A DNA stretch of 49,195 bases from Thioalkalivibrio sp. HK1 (GCA_000583135.1 JFBG01000013.1:1-49195); one strand, 5' to 3'; shown: positions 37,571 to 48,732, counted from the first letter of the stretch. The notes: generated from the letters alone by a model not told the origin. Program-made: numbers and translations.

Positions 37571-37861
37571 GACTCAAAACCTCTATGTGTAGGTGCGAAT
37601 GGACGGCTCAAGTTCGAAGGGCCGTCGGGGCAAGCCCGAAAAAAATATCTCTTTCGCTGCGCGAGGGTCTTTTTCGATCGCGCTTCGACTCGTCGTTCGC
37701 TCGTCACTGCGCCTTGCTTTCAAGTACTCGAAACCGATGAACCGGACTTAAACCCCCCGGATCTCGATGAATCCGAAAGAAGTTCTTGGCCATTGCGATC
37801 GTCGGTTTTGCTCTTGGGCCTTCTACCGGCGAATCGGAGTTTCGGTCGATCGCAGCACCGC

Positions 37862-38395
37862 TCACACCAACGACTGGGCCAACTGCCCCAAACGCCCTCT
37901 GATCGAGGCATCGATCACGAGGTCTCCGGCGCGAATCACGACCCCGCCGATCAAACCGGGATCCAAGTCGAAAACCAAGCTCACCTTCTTGCCGAGATGC
38001 TTTTCCATCACTTGGATGATCTCGGCGCGCTGCGCTTCGTCGAGTTCGAAGGCACCGGTGACATGCACCTCGCTCCTTCCCTCGTGGGCCGCCCGCTCCC
38101 GTTCGAAAAGCCGCGCGATCTCCGGCAAGAGGGCGAAACGCCCGTAATGCCCGATCACCCGAACGAAATTGCATCCGGTCGCGGATAAATGCTCGCCGCC
38201 GACCTCGATGAAGAGATCGACCAAGCGGGCGCGATCGATCCGAGGATTCGCGATCAAGGCATGAACGGAAGGATCGCAGGCGATGGTTGCCAGCAAATCC
38301 AGCATCCGGCCCCACTCACCCAAAGCGGACTCATCCTGCGCTTGCCGAAAAGCGGCGATCGCATAAGGTCGCGCCAATCCCGCCGATTCCGCCAT
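37862..38395 (-). CDS. atpH: F1Fo ATP synthase delta subunit
   Basis: The 177-residue peripheral-stalk protein starts MAESAGLARPYAIAAFRQAQ and ends with the conserved LVFDLDPGLIGGVVIRAGDLVIDASIRGRLGQLAQ. It links the top of F1 to the b subunits. The gap to atpA is about 290 bases, longer than usual in this operon, and holds no supported gene. Confidence 0.95.
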   Translation of the reverse strand: MAESAGLARPYAIAAFRQAQDESALGEWGRMLDLLATIACDPSVHALIANPRIDRARLVDLFIEVGGEHLSATGCNFVRVIGHYGRFALLPEIARLFERERAAHEGRSEVHVTGAFELDEAQRAEIIQVMEKHLGKKVSLVFDLDPGLIGGVVIRAGDLVIDASIRGRLGQLAQSLV

Positions 38396-38434
38396 TTCCG
38401 CCTCCGCTTCCCTTTTACCGATGGATCCGACGAA

Positions 38435-38905
38435 TCAAAGTCGCGATGCCAGACTCTCGAGAGCCTTGGCATGGGCGGCGGCATCGACTTCCCGACCGAG
38501 AACCTGCTCGGCTCCCGCCAGCGCCAGATTCACGACCTCGCCGCGCAGAACCTCGCGGGCTTGGTGGGTCTGCTGATCGATCTCCGCCTGCGCGGCCTCG
38601 ATGATCCGGGCACTCTCGACCCGAGCATCGGCTTTGGCCTCATCGACGATCTCTCCCGCACGACGCTGAGCGTTGGCGATGATCTCGCGGGCCTGCTCTT
38701 TGGCCCCCGAGACTTCCTGCTCGATCCGCACCTGCGCTTGGGCCTTCGCCCTCTGTCCGGCTTCGGCAGCGGCGAGACCATCGGCGATCTTCGTGCGTCG
38801 CTCTTCCAACGCATTGAGGATCGGGGGCCAAACATATTTGAGGCAGAACCACACGAACACCCCGAACGCGATGCTCTGACCGATCAGCGTCATATTGATG
38901 TTCAT
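38435..38905 (-). CDS. atpF: F1Fo ATP synthase b subunit
   Basis: The 156-residue protein has one N-terminal membrane helix ([25 protein letters not shown]) and a long charged, alanine-rich helix for the peripheral stalk. Length equals that of the E. coli subunit. It lies between atpE and atpH. Confidence 0.96.
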   Translation of the reverse strand: MNINMTLIGQSIAFGVFVWFCLKYVWPPILNALEERRTKIADGLAAAEAGQRAKAQAQVRIEQEVSGAKEQAREIIANAQRRAGEIVDEAKADARVESARIIEAAQAEIDQQTHQAREVLRGEVVNLALAGAEQVLGREVDAAAHAKALESLASRL

Positions 38906-38929
38906 GATATCGATTCCTCTGGTGGCGGA

Positions 38930-39190
<261 letters not shown>

Positions 39191-39244
39191 TCACGATCTT
39201 CGGGCGATGCCCGAAACAAGGTCGAAAGTACGAAGCGTTGATGA

Positions 39245-40168
<924 letters not shown>

Positions 40169-40209
40169 TCAATCAGTGCTTCATTCAAGTCTGCAAGCGG
40201 TGATTCAAG

Positions 40210-40584
40210 TCATCGGATTCTCGATGTGGACGAGAACACGATGGAGGCGATGACCCCTCCGATATGCACCGTGATGAAGCCGGCAAAAAGCGCCGGTACG
40301 TTCAAATCCTTCAACAACAAGAAAGTGGCGAGAAAAAGCCCGCAGATGATCGCGATCTTCCCCACCTCCGCCCTGAGCCATTGTCCGAGGGCGTTCGCAC
40401 TTCCTCCTTCGGATCGCAAGACCTTGTGCGCGAAGTAGACGCTGGGAACGAGGCTATTGAAGGCCCCGACCAATGCCGAAAAAAGCGCACCTTGCGGACC
40501 CCACAGATAAGCCCCCAAACCCACCGTCACCAAGAGCAGGCCCTGCACCTGCACCACCCGAAGGCCCAAGGAAGACGACTTCAT
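40210..40584 (-). CDS. atpI: ATP synthase protein I
   Basis: The 124-residue protein has four hydrophobic helices (VQGLLLVTVGLGAYL; GALFSALVGAFNSLVPSVYFA; IAIICGLFLATFLLL; FAGFITVHIGGVIASIVF). AtpI helps assemble the c ring and may aid magnesium uptake. The ATG at 40584 (MKSSSLGLRVVQVQG) is used. First gene of the atp operon. Confidence 0.88.
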   Translation of the reverse strand: MKSSSLGLRVVQVQGLLLVTVGLGAYLWGPQGALFSALVGAFNSLVPSVYFAHKVLRSEGGSANALGQWLRAEVGKIAIICGLFLATFLLLKDLNVPALFAGFITVHIGGVIASIVFSSTSRIR

Positions 40585-40692
40585 CACATCGCCGCTTCCC
40601 GATGCTCGATGATCGGACACGGATGCCTTCAATCACCAACGAAGGCTTGCCGTACGCTTCGAGTGCTCGACGACTCGGATTTTGCGCAGCGC

Positions 40693-40722
40693 ATTATAAG
40701 GCAATCTGCGCTTTTGGATCAA
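40693..40722 (-). promoter_or_regulatory. Promoter of the atp operon
   Basis: On the minus strand TTGATC (40717-40722) and a perfect TATAAT (40693-40698) are 18 bases apart, about 110 bases upstream of atpI. The position suits an operon-wide promoter. Confidence 0.7.
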
Positions 40723-41338
40723 ACGAAAACGAGAGTCGGGAATCGCACCCTCTTGGGAGCCTCCTCCATCCGCCCGGTACCGGATCGCCCGTGATCGAGC
40801 CCTCATCGCGCCCGAAATCGGTCGATGAAGGCGATTTCGAGCCCAAGCGGATGCCGCTTGCATCGAAGATGTGCGAGAAAAGACCGCCTCTCATCGGGGA
40901 CAAGCCAAAGACCGGAATCGGCGCTCGTCATACGGAGTTTGTCGACGAATCCGGCATCGATACCGAGAAATCCCCATCATCGATCCACCTGAAACCCGAG
41001 CACCGGGGGCATCGTTCGCACCCTCCCGCCCCCGACGATATCGCCCCGTCATGGCTTCGATCGCGAATGTCGAGTGCCGTGGGAGCCACCTTCTTTTCGC
41101 ATGAGGCTACCGATATCGTCATCGCCCGAACGACGAATCAGCATCCTTTTTACACCACAGCATCGGCTTGATCTGCGCCCATACGGAAAAGCGCCAAGCA
41201 CTCGAAGGGCAAAAATCGGATAATACGCCCATCGTCTTCCTGGCCGGGATCATCGATCGACCTTGTCATCGCGCCGCTCACGAACACCGGCTATCGATTT
41301 CCATTCAAGGATCGATCGTTTGCACGGAGAAAATACCG
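40723..41338. other. Intergenic region between the atp promoter and the inserted genes
   Basis: About 600 bases with no credible coding frame on either strand. It marks the left border of the DNA that separates atpI from parB. Confidence 0.45.
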
Positions 41339-42031
41339 ATGGAAAAATTATCGATAATGGTCCCTTTGGATCTTGAACGGATAAAAGAGATCGAGCGCCG
41401 CGTCGAGGCCGGCGAGTATGAAACCGTCAGGTCGCTCGAATATAAAAGCCCCTTCTTGGATAGCCTCTATCATGTTCGGCATGCGGTGCAGCTGGTGGCC
41501 GAGCGTCGCATCGACGTCGGTGATTATCAAGGCGCATTGAACATCGCAAAAAACATGCGATTCAATCATATCAACCTCCTTCGGAGATCGATGCAACAAG
41601 AATCGGAGCGCCTCGTCGATGCCGGTGAGTGTAACTATGCGATCAATGTCGCAGATGAAATGGGTTTCGATCTCGCCATCATGGCCGAGGGGATTTGCTG
41701 GGCTTGCGGAGGAGATCTCGCCGACGGGGGTCACTACCCCGATATCTGCCTTCGAAGAGAGTGCGACGAAGCTTATAGAGAGCGGATCGGACGGCGACTG
41801 AAATACGGGATGCCCCGCAGCGCAAGGCGAAAGATCATCCTAAGAGTTCGTAGGATCGATGAAGCGCTTCTTAAACAATATGTACAAGAAGTAGTGGATC
41901 GTCTCCATGCTGTCGGAGACATCAAATCCTCTATATTTGCGCGCAATCTTGCGGATAAATCGGGATATACCTTACGCTGGGGAAAAAAATCCGCTTCTCT
42001 ACAAGCCCCTCGATATCATGAAGAACCTTGA
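41339..42031 (+). CDS. Helical-repeat protein with a central zinc-finger-like cluster
   Basis: Family not recognised. The 230-residue product has repeats of the form R-x-[VIL]-x-x-G-[DE]-Y-x-x-A-x-x-[IV]-A-x-x-M-x-F: RRVEAGEYETVRSLEY, RRIDVGDYQGALNIAKNMRF, RLVDAGECNYAINVADEMGF and RLHAVGDIKSSIFARNLADKSGY. Between the third and fourth is CWACGGDLADGGHYPDICLRREC, a likely zinc site. GGAGAAAATACCG precedes the ATG at 41339. It lies in the DNA inserted between atpI and parB. Confidence 0.65.
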   Translation: MEKLSIMVPLDLERIKEIERRVEAGEYETVRSLEYKSPFLDSLYHVRHAVQLVAERRIDVGDYQGALNIAKNMRFNHINLLRRSMQQESERLVDAGECNYAINVADEMGFDLAIMAEGICWACGGDLADGGHYPDICLRRECDEAYRERIGRRLKYGMPRSARRKIILRVRRIDEALLKQYVQEVVDRLHAVGDIKSSIFARNLADKSGYTLRWGKKSASLQAPRYHEEP

Positions 42032-42367
42032 TATCGAGGGGGCGGCGATCGATATATTCGCTCCCATCGGCCAAACGAACGATCTATGCAATCAAAAACA
42101 TCGGCCGATGATGCGACAAGCGATATAGGAACCGATGTCGAAGTCGGTTAGTGATGAAATCCATCTAACTTGAAAGCCATATCCTTTATAAAAACCGATG
42201 AGAGTGTATTTTATAAAATTAACTACCGAGATCGATACGCTCTAAGGAAAGACAATCTTCGGAAAGACGATTCTCGAAAGATAAAAAACATGGTACTTAC
42301 ATGGGAGCATATTCTCCAATGGTTTTAATGGCTTGGTTAGCCAAACCATCCAAGCGGAGATGATCCC
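42032..42367. other. AT-rich non-coding region left of the transposase remnant
   Basis: No gene. GGCTTGGTTAGCC near 42,328 forms a small hairpin; it may be part of the element's left end but no matching right end was found. Confidence 0.35.
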
Positions 42368-43095
42368 ATGAACGACTCGGAAGACAAGCCTGTCGTCCCT
42401 AGTGTACAACAGATTTTCGAATGATTTCTAGACAAAGCCTCCAATCAAGATTCCATTGAGATGCTGCTTTGGAAAGATGGAGAGCCCTCATGTCTGAAAT
42501 GCTCGAGCGAATACCACAGCATCCGGAAGACCAGAAAATAATATTCTCAGTGCAAGGACTGCCGGAAAATCTATTCGGTGAAATACAGTATCATCTTTGA
42601 AAGAAGCGAAGTGCCTCTGCGCAAGTGGCTGTATTTCTTCTACCTGCAGCATGTTTCTTGCAAAAGCATCTATTTGGATAGCAGCCAGCAAAGGATCTGG
42701 ATATCACACGGCCATCGACATAGCATCTGCATCATCGCGGGCGCAAAGCGTGCTCCGGCCAGTTGGCTAATCTCTCGGGTGAGATCGAAATGGATGTAAT
42801 ATATATCGGCGGAAAAGAGAGGAACAAGCAAACCGAAAAAATGAGATGGGCTGCAGACCTACCGAAAAAACAACTCATTCTTGACATCAGAGACCGTAAG
42901 ATAAGCGAGATGAAAGCCATTTTGGTCAACTCTGAGAGCGGACCAACGGTGTATATCGATCTGCTAGACACAGTCGAACCAAGAACAAAGAACTCGCTGA
43001 TGACGACTTGGCTTATCGGCATATTAACAAATTGCCTTATCTACATAAAAGCGTCAGACACTGCCATAGATAAATCAACATCATCATTCTCATGA
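42368..43095 (+). mobile_element. Decayed IS1595-family transposase
   Basis: From ATG 42368 the frame reads a zinc ribbon (CLKCSSEYHS...SQCKDCRKIYSVK) and FERSEVPLRKWLYFFYLQ, typical of IS1595 transposases, but is broken by TGA at 42422 and TAA at 42539. A frame change near 42,670 continues as PAKDLDITRPST, a stop, then LANLSGEIEMDVIYIGGKERNK, matching the family's VDETYIGGKEKNK with the glutamate lost. No terminal inverted repeats were identified. It is not active. Confidence 0.8.
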
Positions 43096-43392
43096 ACAAA
43101 AAATCGATCGAATTCGGCACTATCAATTTTATCAGTACACTGTGCAAATGCACTGTTAAATAACGGCTGACTTACGTCTCCTTAATTAATGAATACTCAA
43201 TGATGCTATCCCTTGACATCAAAGAGCAATGTCTGCGTTGCGACCAAAGCAATTGAGTGAACATCTTGGTTGCTTCGGTGACGTTAGCGGCGACAGCCGT
43301 CAGCATTTGGAATCCGAAAAAAGGCTTTGGTACGATACTCTCTTTTTCAAAAGTGGATCTATTAGTATATAATTTCATTGAATTATAAGACT
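43096..43392. other. Unassigned region right of the transposase remnant
   Basis: AT-rich. A minus-strand frame gives a peptide with FFGFQMLTAVAANVTEATKMF but no ribosome site. An inverted repeat ATAAGACT...AGTCTTAT (43385-43410) straddles the stop of the neighbouring gene. Confidence 0.35.
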
Positions 43393-43680
43393 CTACTGCA
43401 ATAGTCTTATGAAAAGTGAAAAATTTATCCAAACGAAAAATGTACATAACATTAACCCAGATGCGAAGCCAAACCAAAATGATATTCGCTTGGAAGAAAT
43501 GAGTAATTCTTCCATTCTGTCTTTTGGGGGATCATCATCTTTGGTTTCAATGTACCAAATAAATTTCACAACAAATGCAGCGACAACGATCGACAGAATA
43601 AAAGTCCTTTCTTGTTCGTTCGGTGTGATGGTGAATGTTGCTGCAATCGCCCCTAGAGTACCTAGTACATACTTTATCAT
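43393..43680 (-). CDS. Small membrane protein, unknown
   Basis: The 95-residue protein has three probable membrane helices (1-20, 28-45, 69-92) around a charged loop ETKDDDPPKDRMEELL. AAGGA precedes the ATG by nine bases. AT-rich and located in the inserted segment between atpI and parB. Family not recognised. Confidence 0.6.
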   Translation of the reverse strand: MIKYVLGTLGAIAATFTITPNEQERTFILSIVVAAFVVKFIWYIETKDDDPPKDRMEELLISSKRISFWFGFASGLMLCTFFVWINFSLFIRLLQ

Positions 43681-43786
43681 GATCGATTTTCCTTGAAAAA
43701 ATTACCTTGTCTCACTCAACGATTTTCCTCATTAATTTTACACCCTTTTCAAATTAAATTCATTTATTTTATCAAACTGCTTAAGC

Positions 43787-44791
43787 CTAAGCATGAATCC
43801 ATTTTCGATCTTCCAAATAGAATTCGCTCGTTTTGGAAAATTCTTCATAAGCAGCTCGGGTGGATTTCCTCGGCTCAATTTCCAATCGCTTCTCGGCGAT
43901 GGCGACATAGTCGGGATTGATCTCGATTCCGATGCCGAATCGATTCGTTCTTTGCGCAGCAAGGCAGGTGGTACCCGAACCGAGGAAGGGATCCAATATC
44001 GTTTGCCCTTCGCAGGAAAACACTTTGATCAAGTGTTCGCATATCTTGAGGGGCTTTGGCGTCAAATGGCAGTTATATCGATCCTTTGTCGGTTTCTCCG
44101 CGCTCATGACCGTTGACGGGACATTTCCCGTCAGGCTTTGCCTCGAATCGATCAAGCCCGTTCGGTGTCGTCTCCAGTTATCCACGAACGTGCCCTCTCG
44201 AGGTTTTTGGGCGCAGAGAATCGATTCGAATTGAGGTCGAAGCTGCGGGGTTTTACGACCATCCATCTCCTCGGTCAAACGCTTTCGTTCTTGATCGGAG
44301 ATATCGACTCTCTTTTTCAAGAAATGCGTCATGCCGAAGGCTTTGAACTGCGCCCTTTGCGTGAACTGCCAAATATATTGATCCCGAATCTCGAATCGGC
44401 AGTCTTCGGCCGCAATCGCCATCCGGTGATAGAGCCTGGGGGCGGAGAACACCAACATGAATCCGCCGGGCTTCAAAATACGAATCAGTTGCTCGAATAC
44501 CGGCTCCAAGAATGCCTGCAACCTCTTTCCTTGTTCGCTGTCGAACTTCATACCGATCGGCAAGCCCCCGACCGAACCCGTTCCTCGCTTGCCGCGCTTT
44601 CCTTTTTTCCAATCCGCATCCAAGCCGTCCAGAAAATACGGTGGATCGGTCACGACCGAATGGACCGATTCATCGGGAAGATCGGGCAAGATATCGAGAC
44701 AATTTCCGAGGTGGATATCGGGAATCGCCATGTCAAGGTCTTTCTTTCGATCAGGAGTCGATCGCTTGGATTTAACGGTCCGATTCAGCAT
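43787..44791 (-). CDS. Site-specific DNA methyltransferase (beta-type, DPPY)
   Basis: The 334-residue protein has the catalytic motif TDPPYFLDG (49-52) before the cofactor motif ILDPFLGSGTTCLAA near residue 265, the order of beta-class N6-adenine or N4-cytosine enzymes. LKPGGFMLVFSAPRLYHRM and HLTPKPLKICEHLI are typical of phage and solitary enzymes. No restriction endonuclease is adjacent. The start may instead be the ATG at 44731 (MAIPDIHLGNCL), where the family similarity begins. It lies next to parB, inside the DNA that separates parB from atpI. Confidence 0.9.
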   Translation of the reverse strand: MLNRTVKSKRSTPDRKKDLDMAIPDIHLGNCLDILPDLPDESVHSVVTDPPYFLDGLDADWKKGKRGKRGTGSVGGLPIGMKFDSEQGKRLQAFLEPVFEQLIRILKPGGFMLVFSAPRLYHRMAIAAEDCRFEIRDQYIWQFTQRAQFKAFGMTHFLKKRVDISDQERKRLTEEMDGRKTPQLRPQFESILCAQKPREGTFVDNWRRHRTGLIDSRQSLTGNVPSTVMSAEKPTKDRYNCHLTPKPLKICEHLIKVFSCEGQTILDPFLGSGTTCLAAQRTNRFGIGIEINPDYVAIAEKRLEIEPRKSTRAAYEEFSKTSEFYLEDRKWIHA

Positions 44792-44846
44792 CGTTTTGGC
44801 TCATCGATTCCACCTTGGATGTTCGAGATATTAGCACGCCCAATCG

Positions 44847-45728
44847 CTAGCGAATCCGTTCGAGGATGCCGTCGAGGGCATCGAGGCCCGCATAGTGGAT
44901 GACCAGCCGACCGGCGCCGCTTTTCTTGTGATCGATGCGCACCTGCGTTCCCAAGCGCTCTCCGAGATCGTTCTCCATCCGTTGTAGATCCGCATCCCGA
45001 CGAGTCGATGTCCCGTCGCCTTCGGTTGCGCGCTTGCCCGGGGCTTTCGAGCGCACCAAACGTTCGGTCTCGCCGGTCGAGAGCCCTCGGCGCACCACCT
45101 CCTTCGCCGTTGTGCTTTGCGCTGTGCCTTTGATCCCCAGCAACGCGCGGGCATGGCCCATTTGCAGATCCCCTCGCTGCACCAGCGTGCGAACGTCGGG
45201 GTTGAGATCGAGCAGGCGCAGCGCATTCGATATCGAGGGGCGCGAACGCCCCACCGCCTCGGCGAGTTGTCCGTGGGTCAGGCCGAATTCCTCGGCGAGG
45301 GTACGAAAACCCTCGGCCTCCTCGATCGGATTGAGATCTTCGCGTTGAATATTCTCGATGAGGGCGATCGCCGCCGCCTCTTCATCCGGACAATCGCGCA
45401 CGATCGCGGGCACCGTATGCAGCTCGGCGGCTTGCGCCGCCCGCCAGCGCCGCTCGCCTGCGATGATCTCGAACTCCTTGCCTTCGATAGGCCGCACCAC
45501 GATCGGCTGCACGATGCCGCGCACCCGAATCGAGCGCGCGAGATCGTCGATCGACGATTGATCCACGCTTCGCCGCGGCTGATAGCGGCCGGGACGGATG
45601 AGATCGACGGGCATGGAACGAAGGTCGCTGCCCATGTCCGCGGCGCTCTCTCCCATCACCTCCGGGGAGATATCGCCGAGCAGCGCATCGAGACCGCGTC
45701 CGAGACCGCGCCTGCGTTTTTTGGCCAC
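44847..45728 (-). CDS. parB: ParB, chromosome partitioning protein
   Basis: The 293-residue protein begins AKKRRRGLGRGLDALLGD and has the CTP-binding GERRWRAAQ motif, LIENIQREDLNPIEEAEGF, an HTH (LTHGQLAEAVGRSRPSISNALRLLDL) and a C-terminal dimer domain. It spreads from parS near the origin and loads condensin. The start is a GTG at 45728, after the parA stop; a longer frame to 45899 overlaps parA without similarity. No parS site was found in the window by eye. Confidence 0.94.
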   Translation of the reverse strand: MAKKRRRGLGRGLDALLGDISPEVMGESAADMGSDLRSMPVDLIRPGRYQPRRSVDQSSIDDLARSIRVRGIVQPIVVRPIEGKEFEIIAGERRWRAAQAAELHTVPAIVRDCPDEEAAAIALIENIQREDLNPIEEAEGFRTLAEEFGLTHGQLAEAVGRSRPSISNALRLLDLNPDVRTLVQRGDLQMGHARALLGIKGTAQSTTAKEVVRRGLSTGETERLVRSKAPGKRATEGDGTSTRRDADLQRMENDLGERLGTQVRIDHKKSGAGRLVIHYAGLDALDGILERIR

Positions 45729-45747
45729 TAGCGACGCGGCTCGCCTT

Positions 45748-46545
45748 TCAGCGAGCCCCCTCCCGGCGCCGATCCCCGCGTTGACCATCGCGTTGGATGA
45801 TTTCGTTCGCAAGTTCGATATAGGCCAGCGAGCCGCTGCTCTCGCGGTCATAGAGCAAGATGGGCAGGCCGTGACTCGGGGCTTCGGCCAGCCGAACATT
45901 GCGCGGAATGACGGTATCGAAGGTCTTGCCGCCGAAGAGCCGGGTCAGCTGCGCCGAGACCTGACCGGATAGGTTGTTGCGAGAATCGAACATGGTGCGC
46001 AAAAGCCCCTCGATGCGAAGACCGCGATTGATGCGGCGTTGAATCTTCTCGATGGTCTCGAGCAAAGCGGAAAGACCCTCGAGCGCGTAATACTCGCATT
46101 GCACCGGAATGACCACGGAATCCGCGGCGACCAGCGCATTGACCGTCAAAATGCTCAGCGAAGGCGGGCAATCGATCAATATGCTGTCATAGCCCTCGCG
46201 CACCGCCTCCAACGCTTGCCGCAATCGGAATTCGCGCCCGATCTCGTCGAGCAGCCCGACCTCCGCACCGGTCAGGTCGGCATTGCCGGGAAGCAGGTGA
46301 TAGCCGCTATCTGCCAGCATGACCACCGCCGACGATAGCGGAGCCTCGCTCATCAAGACATCGTAGCCCGAACGCTCAAGAGCGGTCTTGTCCACCCCGC
46401 TGCCCATCGTCGCATTCCCTTGGGGATCGAGATCGACCAATAAAACCCGCCGCCCCGCAGCGGCGAGAGAGGCGCTGAGGTTGATGCTCGTGGTCGTCTT
46501 GCCGACCCCGCCCTTTTGGTTCGCCACCGCGATGATCTTCCCCAT
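45748..46545 (-). CDS. parA: ParA, chromosome partitioning ATPase
   Basis: The 265-residue Soj-type ATPase starts MGKIIAVANQKGGVGKTTTSINL with the deviant Walker A (10-17). DLDPQGNATMGSG and YDSILIDCPPSL follow. It moves ParB-parS along the nucleoid. The ATG at 46545 is the family start. It lies between rsmG and parB, the standard order. Confidence 0.96.
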   Translation of the reverse strand: MGKIIAVANQKGGVGKTTTSINLSASLAAAGRRVLLVDLDPQGNATMGSGVDKTALERSGYDVLMSEAPLSSAVVMLADSGYHLLPGNADLTGAEVGLLDEIGREFRLRQALEAVREGYDSILIDCPPSLSILTVNALVAADSVVIPVQCEYYALEGLSALLETIEKIQRRINRGLRIEGLLRTMFDSRNNLSGQVSAQLTRLFGGKTFDTVIPRNVRLAEAPSHGLPILLYDRESSGSLAYIELANEIIQRDGQRGDRRREGAR

Positions 46546-46987
46546 GCCGGCTTCTTCCCGATTGAATGCGCCGCTCCACGGCGAAGCAAGAATGACCTTT
46601 TCGAACGACAACGGTGCCGAATTGCGTTTTCCGCACGGTTCGCTCACGCCGAACGATGCCGCAAGAACCGAAGCGGCCGATCATGGCCCTCGGTGGCAGC
46701 CGGGAACGGGCCGAGTTCGCAGGCAAAGCGAGACCCGAGATGCCTTGTCAAAGAAAGCGGCTCGCTGGGGGGTATTCGAGCGGCGATTGAATCACGTCAC
46801 GATCCTTATCATAAACCCCCGTATCGTCGACCATGTCGCCGATCCCCTGACATCGGTGTCGATATCACTAAGACAAGGCATCGTCGCTCGAATTCGACGT
46901 TATTGCGGCCACCACCTCCCGATAAGTCATATCGACGGATATTCTTTTTCTTCTTCGATCCTTTTATCGGATCGAAAAATCGAAGAT
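46546..46987. other. Intergenic region between rsmG and parA
   Basis: Longer than usual. An inverted repeat TTCGATCC...GGATCGAA at 46954-46976 lies just after rsmG but has no T run on the minus strand. No gene seen. Confidence 0.45.
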
Positions 46988-47677
46988 TCATCGGCCATCG
47001 ATCACCGAACCGGGATCGACTCCGAAAGAAGAAACGATCCCGTCGACGATATCGATCGAAACCAGCGTCGTCGGCGGGCAGCCTTCGCTTCGTCGCACAT
47101 CCTCGATCCGGATCGACAACCCCTCCCCTTCGATGGCATCCAACTCCGGCAAGGGCCGAGGCCCTTTCATCGCGACGATCCGGCCCGGGGGCTCGATCAA
47201 CGGCTTCGACCCCGCCAACAACTCCGCCACCGACATCGCCGCTCGACTGATGACGGTGGAATAGGAGCGAGCGGGCCGATGGTCGGCAAGACGCTCCGTT
47301 GCAACCTCCACGTTCCGAAGCCCGAGTTCCAACACCGCTTGGGCACAAAAGCGAGTCTTCTTACCCACCGAATCGAGCAATGTGCAGTGGATATCGGGGC
47401 GCATGATCGCCAACACGATTCCGGGCAATCCGGCACCGGTGCCGACATCCAAAAGACGAGCTCCATAAACGGATTCGAGCGCGGTCAAGGAATCGAGCAC
47501 ATGCCGTTCGATCATCGAGAAGGGATCTCTGACCGAGGTGAGATTGCTCGCCCGATTCCACTTTGCCAATAGCAGCACATAGCGCGCCAGCAAAAGCCGA
47601 GCCGAAGTCGGGATTTTATATCCCGAACGCATCGCCTGCGCTTCGAGGCAAGATTCAAGCGCATCGAGCGATGGCAA
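46988..47677 (-). CDS. rsmG: RsmG, 16S rRNA (guanine-527-N7)-methyltransferase
   Basis: The 229-residue protein has LLLAKWNRASNLTSVRDPFSMIERHVLDSL and the SAM site LLDVGTGAGLPGIVLAIMRPD. It methylates G527 of 16S rRNA. The TTG at 47677 (LPSLDALESCLEA) fits the length of the family's N-terminal helix; ATG 47632 gives a shorter form and the open frame runs to 47755. The usual upstream partner mnmG is absent here. Confidence 0.93.
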   Translation of the reverse strand: MPSLDALESCLEAQAMRSGYKIPTSARLLLARYVLLLAKWNRASNLTSVRDPFSMIERHVLDSLTALESVYGARLLDVGTGAGLPGIVLAIMRPDIHCTLLDSVGKKTRFCAQAVLELGLRNVEVATERLADHRPARSYSTVISRAAMSVAELLAGSKPLIEPPGRIVAMKGPRPLPELDAIEGEGLSIRIEDVRRSEGCPPTTLVSIDIVDGIVSSFGVDPGSVIDGR

Positions 47678-48266
47678 GGTCGCTCGAGATCCGGCGAAGG
47701 AAGGGTCTTGGGGGGATCGTTTTTGCAACGTTAAAGTGTCTTCGATGGCTCGCAATCATCGGTATCGAGGATCGAGCGGATCGATTTTCCGAGGACGCAA
47801 ATAACGGATGGATTCGATCCTTCGATAGTGTTCAACATGGTGATCGGCAACGCACCCAAGAGGATCGAGATCAACAAGTCGAGCGAAATTATCTCACGAT
47901 CGAATTGCGGCGCATCGAAGAATAAACGAGGCCTTAGCGCCTATCGGCGGCGAAAGAGCGCGAATGCCACCGCTCTTACCGGCCCGCAATGCCCCGGCTT
48001 ACGATGACCGACCGGTAGCCGAGCCCGAAAAGCCGCCACCCTCTTCGCAATCGATCCTACAAGAGACAAGGAATCTCTCCCGCCCGACCATCACCGATGA
48101 AGAGGCGGAAGGCGGAAGGCGGCGAGCCCGAAAGCGCCAAAGCCTTGACCCGAGCCTCTTTGCGACCGAAGAGATTCGCTCATAATCCGGCGGTATTCGA
48201 GCCCCCCGACATCGCTTTGCATCGTTCGAATACCCAACCGCCCGCTCATTGGGAATGCCAATCGAT
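47678..48266. other. Intergenic region where mnmG would usually lie
   Basis: About 590 bases between rsmG and the divergent membrane-protein gene. No coding frame is convincing on either strand and no strong promoter boxes were recognised. Confidence 0.45.
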
Positions 48267-48641
48267 ATGAACGATATCATCTGGATTTGGCTACATCTTT
48301 CCTTCGCCCTTGCCGCTCTTGCGCTCGGAGCGATCAACCTTGCCGGTGCCAAAGGCACCTTGCGCCATGTCATCATCGGATGGACTTGGGTGGGGCTGAT
48401 GTCGGCGGTGGCTCTGGGCTCCTTTCAAATCCGCGAACTCGAGGACGGACGCTTGAGCTGGATTCACTTGCTCTCGGTCTTCACCTTGCTATCGATGGCG
48501 CTGGCAATCCACGCCATTCGCTTTCGCCGCGATGTGAACCGGCACCGCCGAGCGATGATCGGCACCATGATCGGTGCGATCACCGCCGGAGTCTTCGCCC
48601 TCTTGCCCGGACGCTATCTCCCCGGACTCTTGGGCTTTTAG
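48267..48641 (+). CDS. DUF2306-like small membrane protein
   Basis: The 124-residue protein has four membrane helices (IWLHLSFALAALALGAINL; IIGWTWVGLMSAVALGSFQI; WIHLLSVFTLLSMALAIHAI; MIGTMIGAITAGVFALLPGRYL). HRRAMIGTMIGA and the final PGRYL resemble DUF2306 proteins, of unknown role. The start could also be ATG 48255. It is convergent with the repetitive-protein gene. Confidence 0.75.
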   Translation: MNDIIWIWLHLSFALAALALGAINLAGAKGTLRHVIIGWTWVGLMSAVALGSFQIRELEDGRLSWIHLLSVFTLLSMALAIHAIRFRRDVNRHRRAMIGTMIGAITAGVFALLPGRYLPGLLGF

Positions 48642-48694
48642 ATCATCGATCGATCCAATCGAAGATAGCCTCGAAAGAACATTTCTCTATCGAT

Positions 48695-48732
48695 AAAAAG
48701 GGCGGCTCGTCCTTTGGGGAGAAGCCGCCCTT
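48695..48732 (-). terminator. Intrinsic terminator
   Basis: On the minus strand AAGGGCGGCT (48732-48723) pairs with AGCCGCCCTT (48707-48698) and is followed by five T residues (48699-48695). It ends the transcript of the repetitive-protein gene, about 40 bases after its stop. Confidence 0.8.

Noticed and set aside
43172..43477. Minus-strand 101-codon frame right of the IS remnant
   Set aside because: Overlaps the small membrane protein gene and lacks a ribosome site and similarity.
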